The notes below the pieces were generated by a model. The model worked only from the letters and a program-made list of their open reading frames with translations. It was not told the DNA's origin and did not search any database. Made by a program: the position numbers and the translations under genes. This document shows positions 35,086-46,100 of a stretch of DNA of 64,000 bases, one piece after another. Positions within the stretch are counted from its first letter, which is position 1. Each line of letters starts with the position of its first letter. Origin of the DNA: Plasmodium brasilianum (Eukaryota; Apicomplexa; Aconoidasida; Haemosporida; Plasmodiidae); NCBI RefSeq assembly GCF_023973825.1, contig NC_090123.1, positions 1,409,501 to 1,473,500 on the forward strand, given 5' to 3'.

Positions 35086-36417
35086 TCAAAGGATGAGATG
35101 TATTTTTTCCTGTTCTTGTGCATGGGCTTTTTCCTTATCTTTGCAAATTTTGTACCACTTTAATTCTCTTAATTTATTTTTTATTTCATCGGGTTTGAGA
35201 AGAGGAAAATGATTAAGTGTTTTTCCTAAGGGTTCCTTCTCTCTTACAGTTTTTACGAATTCGATTTTTTGATTGATATCATTTCCTAGTTTAAGCCAAT
35301 CCAACCAAACAATCCTCCTAATATTCCATCCTAGGTCATATAAAATTTGGTGTTGTAACTTAATATGTTCTGTATACATATTTGTGGATGTATAGAAACA
35401 AGAAGGACCATCAACGAACCAACAATTTCGTTTCTCATTAATTTCCCCAATATCTATATAATAACAACCCCATAAAAATGTATTCCTATGAGCTATACCT
35501 AATCTAGCTAAACAGGTTGAAACTTCCCACTGAAAGTCAGATGGTTTTCTACTACTGTCGTGTATCCTTCTCATACTTAATCGAACATAAAAACTTTTTA
35601 CCTTAGTTGATAAAGAATTCCATACATGTGGATATAAAACCCTCACTGCTACAGCAGATTTGTATGCACTTTTATAGTGTTGTGGTCTTGCACATATAAA
35701 CATGTTAGTGAATCTTGTTAATATATATTTCTTCGCTTCATCATCATATAAATTAATTATAGTAATATCATTAACTACATTTCTAAAATCCTGTGCAAAT
35801 ATTGTATCCAGTTTATTAATTATATGTCTGTTCATAAAATTTTTATAATTTTTATCCATTATACCCAATCTACCTATAGACGTATTTATTTTTATTAAAT
35901 CTTTTATTCTGATTTCATCAAATTTGGAAATAACAGTTTTACAAAATTCATTAAAAAATTCTTCTTTTCTTATTAACATCCTATTTAATGACCATGCAAT
36001 ACACATTAATGGATGGCTATAAAAATTATTTAAATTTTTTCCCACATATTTTAACATGTGGTCATAAAAATCGGTGTTTAAAAATCGACTTTTTCCCATC
36101 CCATAAAAAATATAACCAACTTGTTGAGGTGTTAATGTTTCACGTATTTCTAATATCCTTTCACTATAGCTTTTCCATAATTCAAAATCATGTTTTCTCA
36201 ATGTTGCTGCCTTTTGCACACATGCAGATATATACTGACCATCCATCAAATTTACCTGACTTGTTAAGGACACATTCATAGGTAACCAATATTCTCGAAC
36301 TCTCTGTTGCGCCCATGACCGAAATCTTTTGTGCATACGTTTTGCCTTGTACTTTATCCTGCTTTCCCTTCTTATCGCGTTCACTATTACTCTTTCCCTG
36401 GGTCGAAGCAGCCCCAT
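35086..36417 (-). CDS. RAP-domain RNA-binding protein, probably organellar
   Basis: Single exon, 443 residues. The C-terminal region (about 326-376) is a RAP domain: CWFVDGPSCFYTS followed by LQHQILYDLGWNIRRIVWLDW, matching the family's x-x-DGP-x-x-F and later LGW-x-V-x-x-I-x-x-x-W pattern. The region before it consists of helical pairs (SLNRMLIRKEEFFNEF, INTSIGRLGIMDKNYKNF), as in octo- or heptatricopeptide-type arrays that precede RAP domains. The Arg/Lys-rich N-terminus (MGLLRPRERVIVNAIRRES) fits a mitochondrial presequence. RAP proteins are strongly expanded in Apicomplexa and bind organellar RNAs; some act on mitochondrial rRNA fragments. The RNA target cannot be told from the sequence. 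The start ATG follows a short leader without an in-frame alternative that I trust. Confidence 0.88.
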   Translation of the reverse strand: MGLLRPRERVIVNAIRRESRIKYKAKRMHKRFRSWAQQRVREYWLPMNVSLTSQVNLMDGQYISACVQKAATLRKHDFELWKSYSERILEIRETLTPQQVGYIFYGMGKSRFLNTDFYDHMLKYVGKNLNNFYSHPLMCIAWSLNRMLIRKEEFFNEFCKTVISKFDEIRIKDLIKINTSIGRLGIMDKNYKNFMNRHIINKLDTIFAQDFRNVVNDITIINLYDDEAKKYILTRFTNMFICARPQHYKSAYKSAVAVRVLYPHVWNSLSTKVKSFYVRLSMRRIHDSSRKPSDFQWEVSTCLARLGIAHRNTFLWGCYYIDIGEINEKRNCWFVDGPSCFYTSTNMYTEHIKLQHQILYDLGWNIRRIVWLDWLKLGNDINQKIEFVKTVREKEPLGKTLNHFPLLKPDEIKNKLRELKWYKICKDKEKAHAQEQEKIHLIL

Positions 36418-37119
36418 CCTGGTATAGCTGTGACTGGGAATGTATCTACGGGTACGGATGTGTATGTTAGTATATACATATACACATATATAAATATATA
36501 TATATGTATATGTTTATCCTCTTTTCAATTCCAGTTTGGAAGTACAAATTTAAAATAACAGGTGCAGCGAAAACTTAACGCGTAGATAAATAGGTTATGC
36601 GTTAATATGCACGCACGTAGGTACATGTGTGTGTACTTGTTCGCACGTATCTGAGTATGTGTATTTATGTATACGTTCTGAGAGCGGAGCTACGCTTCCT
36701 TTTGGGAAGCATTAATCCAAGTGCCCAATTTTGATTACATTTATTTTCTTCAACATTGCACAAAAGTATAGTTTACATTTTTCTTCTCTCATTAAATAAT
36801 TTTGCATTGGGTGCGACCCACGTAAAATAATTTTTTGTATTCTGCTATAGTATACCCTATTTTATTATATCTTGTTTTGCTCCATTTTGTTTATTTGTTT
36901 ATTTGTTTATTTGATAATTTGATTTTTTTTTTTTTTTTTTTTTTTTTCATATATTGCATTTTCCCTTTCTACATTTGAAAAGAGGAAAAAAGAGGGGTGC
37001 CAAAGTACGGCAAAAAAAAAGAGAATAAAAACAGGGTACATAAGTATGGGCATACTTATGTATGTATGTAAAACACGCGCACACGTGTACTTATTTTCAA
37101 TTCTCTTTCACCATTTTAA

Positions 37120-38010
37120 TGGCATTTATCACTGTAAAAAATGTGCTCTTAAATCGTCAAAAGAAAAAATAGAAGAAAGATGAAAATTTTTCCAACATAC
37201 AGTCAAGTGATATTTAAAGAATTTGAAGGTGATTTGCGTAGTGGAACCTGCCCCGCATGATTTTTGATGCTTGTACTATATATGACTGTTGTGTATACAC
37301 CCTTATTTGTTCACTCGTTTATTTGTTCACTCGTTTAGAGAAGAACAACTTTAATATAATTAAAACAATCAAAAGAATTTAAAATTTGATCTAGTAATTA
37401 TATTTTTTCTTTTAAAGTTAGCTCTTTATGTGTGTACCCAGTTGTACAGTCCATTATCATGTCGTCATATTTGAATTATAACTACGGACCATTTACAGTG
37501 TTTTCAAAAAAAAAATAAACAATATGAATGTATTGATTAGTGCATAATAACATGAAAAAGGAGAAGAAAAAGGAAAGAAAAAAAAAAGAAAAAGACTAAC
37601 CGAATATTTTTTAAGAAATATATTTATATATTTTTTTATGCCTCGTATTATCTTCAGTTCATTTAAAAGAGGAACAATCACATTGAATTAAGGAAAAACT
37701 TTATACATTTCAACAACGTTTTTAACATATACCTGTAATAATTATAAAAGCTTTTTTTGTAAGTTCTGTTTTTTCATTTTTTATCCTAATATTATTTTAC
37801 TTTGCTTTTTTTCTCTTTTCTTGTGTTTTTTTTTTTTCCTTTTTTCTTTTTTTTACACACAAATATGAATTATTAATCTCTCCAAAGAATGAAATATAGT
37901 AAATATAGTCGTCAGATGATTGCAATTTTTTTTTACAGTCATAAAACGTTGTATTGGAGAATATGCAAAAAGAGTGTGCATGCAAATGTGTAATTAAAAA
38001 TGTATAAGTG
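37120..38010. other. unassigned coding-like island
   Basis: Short open segments flanked by possible splice sites occur on both strands. On plus, an ATG at 37180 opens MKIFPTYSQVIFKEFEGDL, and an AG at 37440-37441 precedes VQSIIMSSYLNYNYGPFT, with a GT after it. On minus, FYDCKKKLQSSDDYIYY (about 37950) and VYVKNVVEMYKVFP followed by a stop (about 37735) look equally plausible. I cannot choose a strand or assemble a full gene. It could be a small multi-exon gene, an exon relic or chance. Confidence 0.25.
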
Positions 38011-39040
38011 TGAGCATATGTGTACGTATAAATATTATATATATATATGCATATGTATACCGACATTAGCATAATCTTCGTTTAGCAAGTTATGCTGGAT
38101 ATGTGGTTTCCTCAATTTCGTATGAACAAGGTCAGAATTTCAAGGTTGTGCAAAAAAATTGTATTCTTTACTGAATTCAAAAGAGAACAGTTACAAATTC
38201 ATCGATTAGTACAAAATTAAGGGGTACTTCAAAGGTAAAAGGAATTATGATTATTCTGGTATAATTAAAAAAGAAAAGAGAAATAAATAAAGAAAAAAAG
38301 AAAAGCATTCACCCATTTCTGTACCCATATAAACTATGTAAAAGAACGAAATATCCTCTCAAAAAGGACGTTAAAATAATTTTTTTTAATTTAGCAAGAT
38401 TTGCTGCCAAGAAAAAGCTTAAAATGTTTTTTTTAAATTACAAGTATTCAATATTTAAATAAAAGAAAAAAAAAAAATATTTTTCTAAAAGTCCACTGCA
38501 AGCATACATATACATATATACACACAGAGTAGTTACCATTACGAACGTCTAGTATATATTGGTAATTTATTTGTTTATATATTTTTTAAAATTTTCGTTT
38601 CATTTTTTGCCATGCGGTACTGCGTTTTTAAATTTTTCATTCGGGAAAGAACTATTCTCCTTTAAGCATTTGAATTATGCGCTAATTCATATACGTCTAA
38701 TTTTTTTATGGGGAATTAAAGAAAAAAAAAAAAAAAAAAAAAATATATAAAAGGATGTGTGTGCTATTACGATACCAGCTTATATACTTCCGCTCATTCC
38801 ACCTTTTTTTTTTTTTCTTTTTGAAGTCCAATAAGGACAAATTATTGGTCTTAGAGTAATTAGAAACTAAAATATAATGAAATAAAAGAATTTATGTTAG
38901 ACCTCTGAAATTAAGAAAATGGAAAATAATTAAATTAAGAAAAAATTAAAATAAGCTTACTTTTTCCATTTTGCTAATAAAAAGCATTTTTTATTTGTTA
39001 AATGTAAAAAGGTGAAAGAACGAAAAAATTAAAAAAAGCA

Positions 39041-39071
<31 letters not shown>

Positions 39072-39539
39072 TAGTCGCATGCAATTGTCAAATTATTTCG
39101 TCTCTTGCTTAATTGAAAAAACGTATTTTTATCGTTACGCGTATGTACATATACGTGCATATATTTATATATATGCGTAAATATAAACGTATTATATACA
39201 TATACATATGCGTAAATATGAACATATTATATACATATACATATGCGTAAATATGAACGTATTATATACATATTCGTGTATTTCCTTTTCCCATTAAAAA
39301 TAATAAAAAATTTGTATTCTTTGTTTTTGTAAAAATATATTTTTATATATATAATTTACATTAATGTATTGTTTTTTTTGGTATGAAAATTTTGTTCAGT
39401 CTTTAAATGTAAGTTTGCTTGTCCTCTTATTTTTAAAATGGGTATTTTGTGGTATTTGTGTTGTAGTTAATAGCTGTGATAAACTTTTTCGTTTATTATA
39501 ACTATCTATTTGTGCTATTCTTTTTTTTCTTTTATGTTT

Positions 39540-39779
39540 TTGTATATTTGTATATTTGTTTTTCTGTATTTGTAGTTTGTCTTTTTGTTTTTTTGTTTTT
39601 TTGTTTATTTGTATTATTGCTTATTTGTATTTTTGCTTATTTGTATTATTGCTTATTTGTATTTTTGTTTATTTGTATTTTTGTTTATTTGTATTTTTGT
39701 TTATTTGTATTTTTGCTTATTTGTATTTTTGTTTATATGTATTTTTGCTTATTTGTATTTTTATCCTTTTGTTTTTTTG

Positions 39780-39780
<1 letters not shown>
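39540..39780. repeat. TTTGTATTTTTGCTTAT-type array
   Basis: Many copies of an 18-base TTTGTATTTTTG(C/T)TTA unit on a pyrimidine-rich plus strand, followed by a long T-run (39784-39816). The long plus frames across it (VYLYFCL peptides) are artefacts. Confidence 0.88.
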
Positions 39781-39817
<37 letters not shown>

Positions 39818-40079
39818 TTCTTTTTTATTTGTCTTTCTTTGTTTTGTCCTTTTTTATTTGTCCTTTTTTATTTGTCTATTTTTATTTGTCTATTTTTTTT
39901 TTGTTTTTTTCCCGTTTTGTCGTTGTATCTGTTTGTATATATATATTTTTTTTTTTTAAATGTGCAATTATACTTTTAAAATTAGACTTCATAGACATTT
40001 TTAAAAATTTATCTTTTTCGTTTATCGGGGTTAGCGTTTGGCTGTGCTTAAGTTTGGCTGTGCTTACGTTTGTTTGTGC

Positions 40080-40335
40080 TTACGTTTGTTTGTGCTTGCA
40101 TTTGTGTTTGCATTTGTTTGAGTTTGTCTACGTTTGTCTGTGCTTGCATTTGTGTTTGCATTTGTTTGAGTTTGTCTACGTTTGTCTGTGCTTGCATTTG
40201 TGTTTGCATTTGTTTGAGTTTGTCTACGTTTGTCTATGTTTGCATTTGTGTTTGCATTTGTTTGAGTTTGTCTACGTTTGTCTATGTGTACGTTTGTCTA
40301 TGTTTGTCTACGTTTGTCTGTGTTTGCATTTGTCT
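40080..40335. repeat. 48-base minisatellite, about five copies
   Basis: The motif TTTGAGTTTGTCTACG recurs every 48 bases (TCTACG at 40127 and 40175, then again at about 40223 and 40271), with TTTGCATTTGTGTTTGCATT between. The plus-strand frames give CLHLCLHLFEFVYV repeats. Confidence 0.9.
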
Positions 40336-40915
40336 ATATATTTTTTCTTTTTTTTTTATCTTTGTTTTTGTATTTTTGTTTCTGCGTACCCATTTTTTAT
40401 TTTGCTTATTATTTTATTTGCCCCTGTTTGCTTACACATACTTACTCTTATACACATTATTGTTTTTGTAGACTATTGTGTATTTTCCCCAGTTTGTTTT
40501 TGTCGTTCTCACACTTTTTTTGTATCTTTTAAACGCATTTTTTCCTGATCTCAATACCTTTTGAAATTTTTCGTTTGAATATAGTGAATACAATTGAAAA
40601 TGTCCTTACAAGTGGACGTTTAAGTTTGTTTACTATTCCCATTCTGCATTTGTAAAATTTTTTGAAAAGACAAAAAAAATGTGTGTACCTAGTTTGCATT
40701 GCTGTTGGTAGCAGTAGTAGTCAAACTAGTACTAATAAGAGTGAATAGTATTGTATGATATTTTTTTATTTTTCTTTTTTTGTTATTGAAATATATGATT
40801 TTAAGTTTTGTCCTTTAAGTACATCTTGGGAGCGTTCGTCCTTGTTTTCGTTCAAAAGAACAATAATTTTTACGTTATATGCATTTTGCATATGCTTACT
40901 TATATATGCATAAAA

Positions 40916-40977
<62 letters not shown>

Positions 40978-41134
40978 GTATGTTTGTATGTATGTATGTA
41001 TGTATAGGAAAAACGTACATATATGCAGACATGTGTGCAGATATGTATGCTTGTCTATATATGTGTGGAACCGTTGTGCCCTTTTTTTTAATTTGCATAA
41101 ATAAAAAAGAAATAAAAAAAATCGAAAAAATAAA

Positions 41135-41310
41135 AACATAAAAATATGAGAACGTTAAAACATAAAAATATGAGAACGTTAAAACATAAAAATATGAGAA
41201 CGTTAAAACATAAAAATATGAGAACGTAAAAACATAAAAATATGAGAACGTAAAAACATAAAAATATGAGAACGTTAAAACATAATAATATGAGAACGTT
41301 AAAACATAAA
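41135..41310. repeat. 24-base minisatellite AAAACATAAAAATATGAGAA + CGTT
   Basis: Seven to eight copies with only small changes (CGTT or CGTA). Confidence 0.92.
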
Positions 41311-42999
41311 AAAAGAAAAAAAGCAAAAACAAAAACAAAAAAAAGAGAAAAACGTGGAAATACAAATTAAAATACATAAATGCTTGCCCCTGTTTTGCGA
41401 ATAATCCTTCTATTATTCATTTCATATATATTTAGGTATTTTAAAAAATATAGACACAGAAAAAACGAAATAAAACATATACAAATAAAGTACAATGAAG
41501 CAAAGAAAAACAAAATAATACTTCTTTCCATATTTTTTTTTTCTTTGCTTTGTATTTTCAATTAAAACAAATTAAAAGAAATAAATAAAAATAAAAAACA
41601 AAAAAAAAAAAAAAGAAAAAACTAAAATAGTAAAAAATTAAAAAATAAAAAAAAGTGGACACAAAACCCTTGTGTTGAACGGAGGTACGAACGTAATTTG
41701 TATTTTGAGCTCTCTCATTTCTCGTGTGTATATGTGCATATATATTAAAAACTATATAGCAGTATTGAAGTATTATACATAATAATTTCTTAAAAAAGAA
41801 AAAACAAAAAAATACTTATATGCACATATGTATGTGCATATATACATACTATATATATATATATTCTTGCGAGTACACACATGTACATATGCGCGCATGT
41901 AATAATTCCGAGGTGTCTATATTTAAATATGCACATTTTTTTGTTTTCACAATTCTTCATTTTGTTATATGTGTGTAATAAAATAAAGATATTTGAATTA
42001 TGAAGGATGACTAATATGTTTCGCATATTTAAGTGAGCTTATATGTTTATATCTATGCGTTTATGTCAATATATTTATGTCTATGTACATATGTTTATGT
42101 ATATATATCTATGGATCTATGTCCATGTGATTATGTCAATACGCATATTTTAACACAATTTTGTTTAAACATTTGAGTGAATTCAAAATATGAAACATGT
42201 GTGTACGTTATATAGAGATATCATATAAAATTTGATTTTTTTTTTTTTTTTTAAGTAACATTGCATTTATAGACATTTACATAGTGCATAAATGTACCTA
42301 TATCCGTACATATATATTAGGTACATATATATTATGTACATGTACATACATTTGTGAGGCTCGTTAATTACATATTGACATAGCGTTGTCTTCATACTCG
42401 GATGAACAAAATTTTATTTTTTAATGTACATATATTTATAAAGAGAGAAGTGCATTTTGAAGGTAAAAATATTCGTTAAGTGGTTTTTACCTATGTATGC
42501 GCTTTTTTGTGCTTAGAAAGGAGGAAGGCATACCCGCGTATGTGTGCATATGTAAGTACAAGTATACATAAGTACATGTATACATAAGTACATGTACATG
42601 TATGTATGCATATTATGTGTCTACATTTATGTGCACACGTGCATGCCTTCTTTTTTCCAGACACAGAATATAGTGAGTCTAGAAATTAACCATATAATGT
42701 TTGTACGAATGGGTTATGATTGCATAGAATTTAATAGGCATACACCATTTTATTAACGAGCATTCTATTAAAGACTCTTTTTTTTTTTTTTTTTTTTTTT
42801 TTTATTTAAAACTAACTCAAGTGGATAAAAGATAGACTCACTATCGTTCATTTAACGGCATCTAACATATAAGCTTAGTAGTACGAGGAAAAGAGTATAT
42901 TATATCCACTTAGATCAAACTGGGAAACAGCCAAAAATTGGAGCAAGTGTTAAGTAGTGGGTGTAAGACTTAGTGATTATAAAGTTTTGTAAATGTATA

Positions 43000-43080
43000 T
43001 ACGTTTGTAAATATATATACATTTGTAAATATATATACGTTTGTAAATATATATACGTTTGTAAATATATATACGTTTGC
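43000..43080. repeat. 18-base repeat TATATACGTTTGTAAATA
   Basis: Four to five copies shortly upstream of the ORC3 start codon, so probably within its 5' UTR or promoter. Confidence 0.85.
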
Positions 43081-43180
43081 AATTGTGTACACACGCTACT
43101 ATGTATATACGTAGTTGTGTACATATGTATATATACATACATAACAAGGTGAAGAGTAGTACAAAGGGTAGGCATAAAAG

Positions 43181-46100
43181 ATGAACGAAGGAAAAAGCTC
43201 GATATATAAGGGGAAAGGGTTTATTTTAAAGACAGCTAACAAGGAGTACATAAACAACAGTATCTGCAATAGAAGTAAAAACAAAAGTAGTAGAAATAAT
43301 AAAAAATATATATTTGTTGAAAGGAAAAAGAGTACGTTTAGCAGATATAATCCTGTGGTCATGCCAATTTTATTTAATAAAAATAATAAAAAGAACAATG
43401 AATATATGAAAAAGAATGATATAAATATACTCAACGAAGGGGAAATAAACAGCTTCTTGTTAAGAAATAAAGCTTTTAGATTAACATGGTCATGTATAAT
43501 AAAAAAAATTAAAAAAGAAATAGATATGCAAATATCAAAAAATTTAAGTAATATATTTGAAGAAATTTTTCTATATTCTATATCAAACAATGAACAACTC
43601 CCGTTGATTCTTATGACAGCAGGTACGAACGTTGCTGACCATGAAATAATCATTGACACGTTATCCTACGAATTTAAAAGATGGAATTACAAAAAGGGTA
43701 GGATATCCGAAGATTCTGACATTTTGAAACTCTTGTGCAAAAGTGAAAAAAAGGGAAGAAGCGATAATAATTATAGGAGTGGTAATAATGATAGCTGCTT
43801 TGATGATAGACACTGTAAGGACGAACCATATGAGGATAACGATATATATGTGTGTTCGCTCAACTCAAGTACGTCTAACAACATAAATTCGTCCATATAC
43901 AATATATACAATCAGCTTTATAAAGAGTATAAAATGAGATCGTTTTTAGCGAAATATAGAAAGAAAAAAGGAAACAATGACAATGATAATTATGGATATG
44001 GTTATGATAATAGTTATGATGTGGGTATGCATACAAGACGAACCAGCAGTAGGGACTCATTCAGTTGTATAAAAAATGAAAGAAATAGTGGTATTTCCAA
44101 TTTTTCCTTTTTTTTAAACAAAGAAATGGACCAAGAGTGTAAAATTAACAAAAGAATGGTGAGCATAGATAAGCTGGTTGAACTATATAAACTTATGAGT
44201 GAGGTAAATATGCGGAAAGGGGGGGGGTCGAGTCATAAAGGTCAAAGCGGCGTGCACACGCCCTCCTTGGATGCAACTGATGATAAGTATAATGAGAGTA
44301 ATAATGACAATAACATCGGCATTAATAGCGGAAAGGTAGGTGGGGTCAGGAGCAACAGTAGTAGCAACAACAGTAACAGTAGTGATGGAAGCTACTGTAG
44401 CTACGATGATAACAGTGATAACTTGCGTATCAACTACAGGAAGTTGGAGTTATACAATAAGCAGAACGAGTACTTTGCGGATGGCAGGAAGAAGGTTCGA
44501 GTAGTAGTCCTTATCCACGATTGTGAATATTTCAATATAAATATATTGAATGGAATATTGAACGTGTTGATAAACTTACGAATAGATAGCAAGATGTGTC
44601 TAAGTGTTATACTAGGAGTATCTACTCCTTCGTTTTTCTTCAATCGAATAACTACTCCTGATACTCAGAGCAAGTTAAGAATAAAGACAGTAGACATACT
44701 GAACAATAAATTAATTTGTGAATATATATGTAATAGTATACTGTTTGAAAATTTTTTGCCATTTATGATAAATTTTCGAACAATGCATGCAATAAAATTA
44801 TTATTACATAAAAATAATCAATCAGTTAGTCACTTGGTTTATATTCTTTATATATTGACTAAAGAGTTTTATGATAATAATTTACTCTCTTTTTTATCGC
44901 TACCAATATATTATTATTTAAACGATGAGCAAGGGAATGATAATTTGGAATTTCAAACCGAGTACTCTCCATACACCTTTGTTCGTTCAAACCAAAAATC
45001 TTTTTCAAATTATTTAAAATATGATATCAGAACATTGCATAAAAAAATTATTTGTCTTTGTTACTCGTCGAATTTATACTATAGACATTTATCCTATTTA
45101 AAAAAAGTCTACTCTAATGTATTGGTTCATAATTATTTTTTGCTACATGGAAAGGATTCAATTGTACATACACCTACCAACTCCGACAATGAGTTGATAA
45201 ACTTTACACTAAAGAGAAATAGGAGTAACAAGAAAAAGAAAAAGAAAAGTAAAGATGACGATAATGCGAGTTGTCACTCACTCAGTTCTGATCCTGAACG
45301 GGGTAGTTTTACTAACACGGATAAATTAAGCACAGATGTGAATATGGTTTCTGTACATTGGGATGAAAAAAGAGAAACAACAAAAAAAAGAAAAAATAGC
45401 GTTCACTTGCACAGTACTGGTGGTATGGCTCATCAGTTAAGCGGTAAAACAATGCTAGCTCAGCAGGGAGAAGGAAGCGGAAACAATTTGCAAAATGGCA
45501 TAAAAAATGAATATGAAGAGAAGAATGGCGTAAATGATCAACATGATACAAATGCTCAGTACGGAAGAAGTACGTTCAATATCAATGGTGGTACAAGGAA
45601 AAATGAGACAGCGGATGAACAAGGAAGTAGATGTCAAAATGATAGCATATTTAACAGGAACCTACAGGCATGGCAATTCAAAGCAAATGCAATAAACTGG
45701 TGGTTTGATCATCCGTTTAAGGATTTAATTTACTCATATGAGAATAAGAAAATAAAAGATAATTTTATAAATAATATTGACAAATTACTAGAGAGCACAG
45801 AAGAAAAATGCGTAAAGAATTTATATGATATAAATAATATTAAAGATATAAATAAATGTTTATGCGAGTCGTCTTTACCTACCTGTGTTCTACAATTAAT
45901 TGAAAGAAAATATGCCTTTAACATTGCCATCAATTTTATTAATATTGTCATTAAGTGTAAGTCTGAATATGCAAATTCGTTAAAAAGAGCAGAATATTTT
46001 AGGAAATTATTTGAAAATTTTGAAAAGGTAAAATGGCAAGAAAACACAAGTATATTATATATTGAAGAATTGTATAAAATAGTGGAAAGAGATGTAAAAA

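Larger units (their letters stand above)
36418..43180. other. gene-poor intergenic region, 6.8 kb, with one coding-like island
   Basis: Much longer than the other spacers. Apart from the island at 37120-38010 it consists of homopolymers, AT microsatellites (40918-40965) and minisatellites (39180-39265, 39540-39780, 40080-40330, 41135-41310, 43000-43080). The right end is the ORC3 promoter side and the left end the RAP promoter side. No confident gene. Confidence 0.5.

Noticed and set aside
39476..40548. Long plus ORFs up to 330 residues, rich in Phe, Leu and Cys
   Set aside because: Pyrimidine-rich repeats (TTTGTATTTTTG and the 48-base unit) stay open in all three plus frames. Composition is unlike any membrane protein.
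43099..43659. Minus ORF of 186 residues antisense to the start of ORC3
   Set aside because: Phe/Leu/Ile-rich antisense frame of the Lys/Asn-rich ORC3 N-terminus; no independent evidence.
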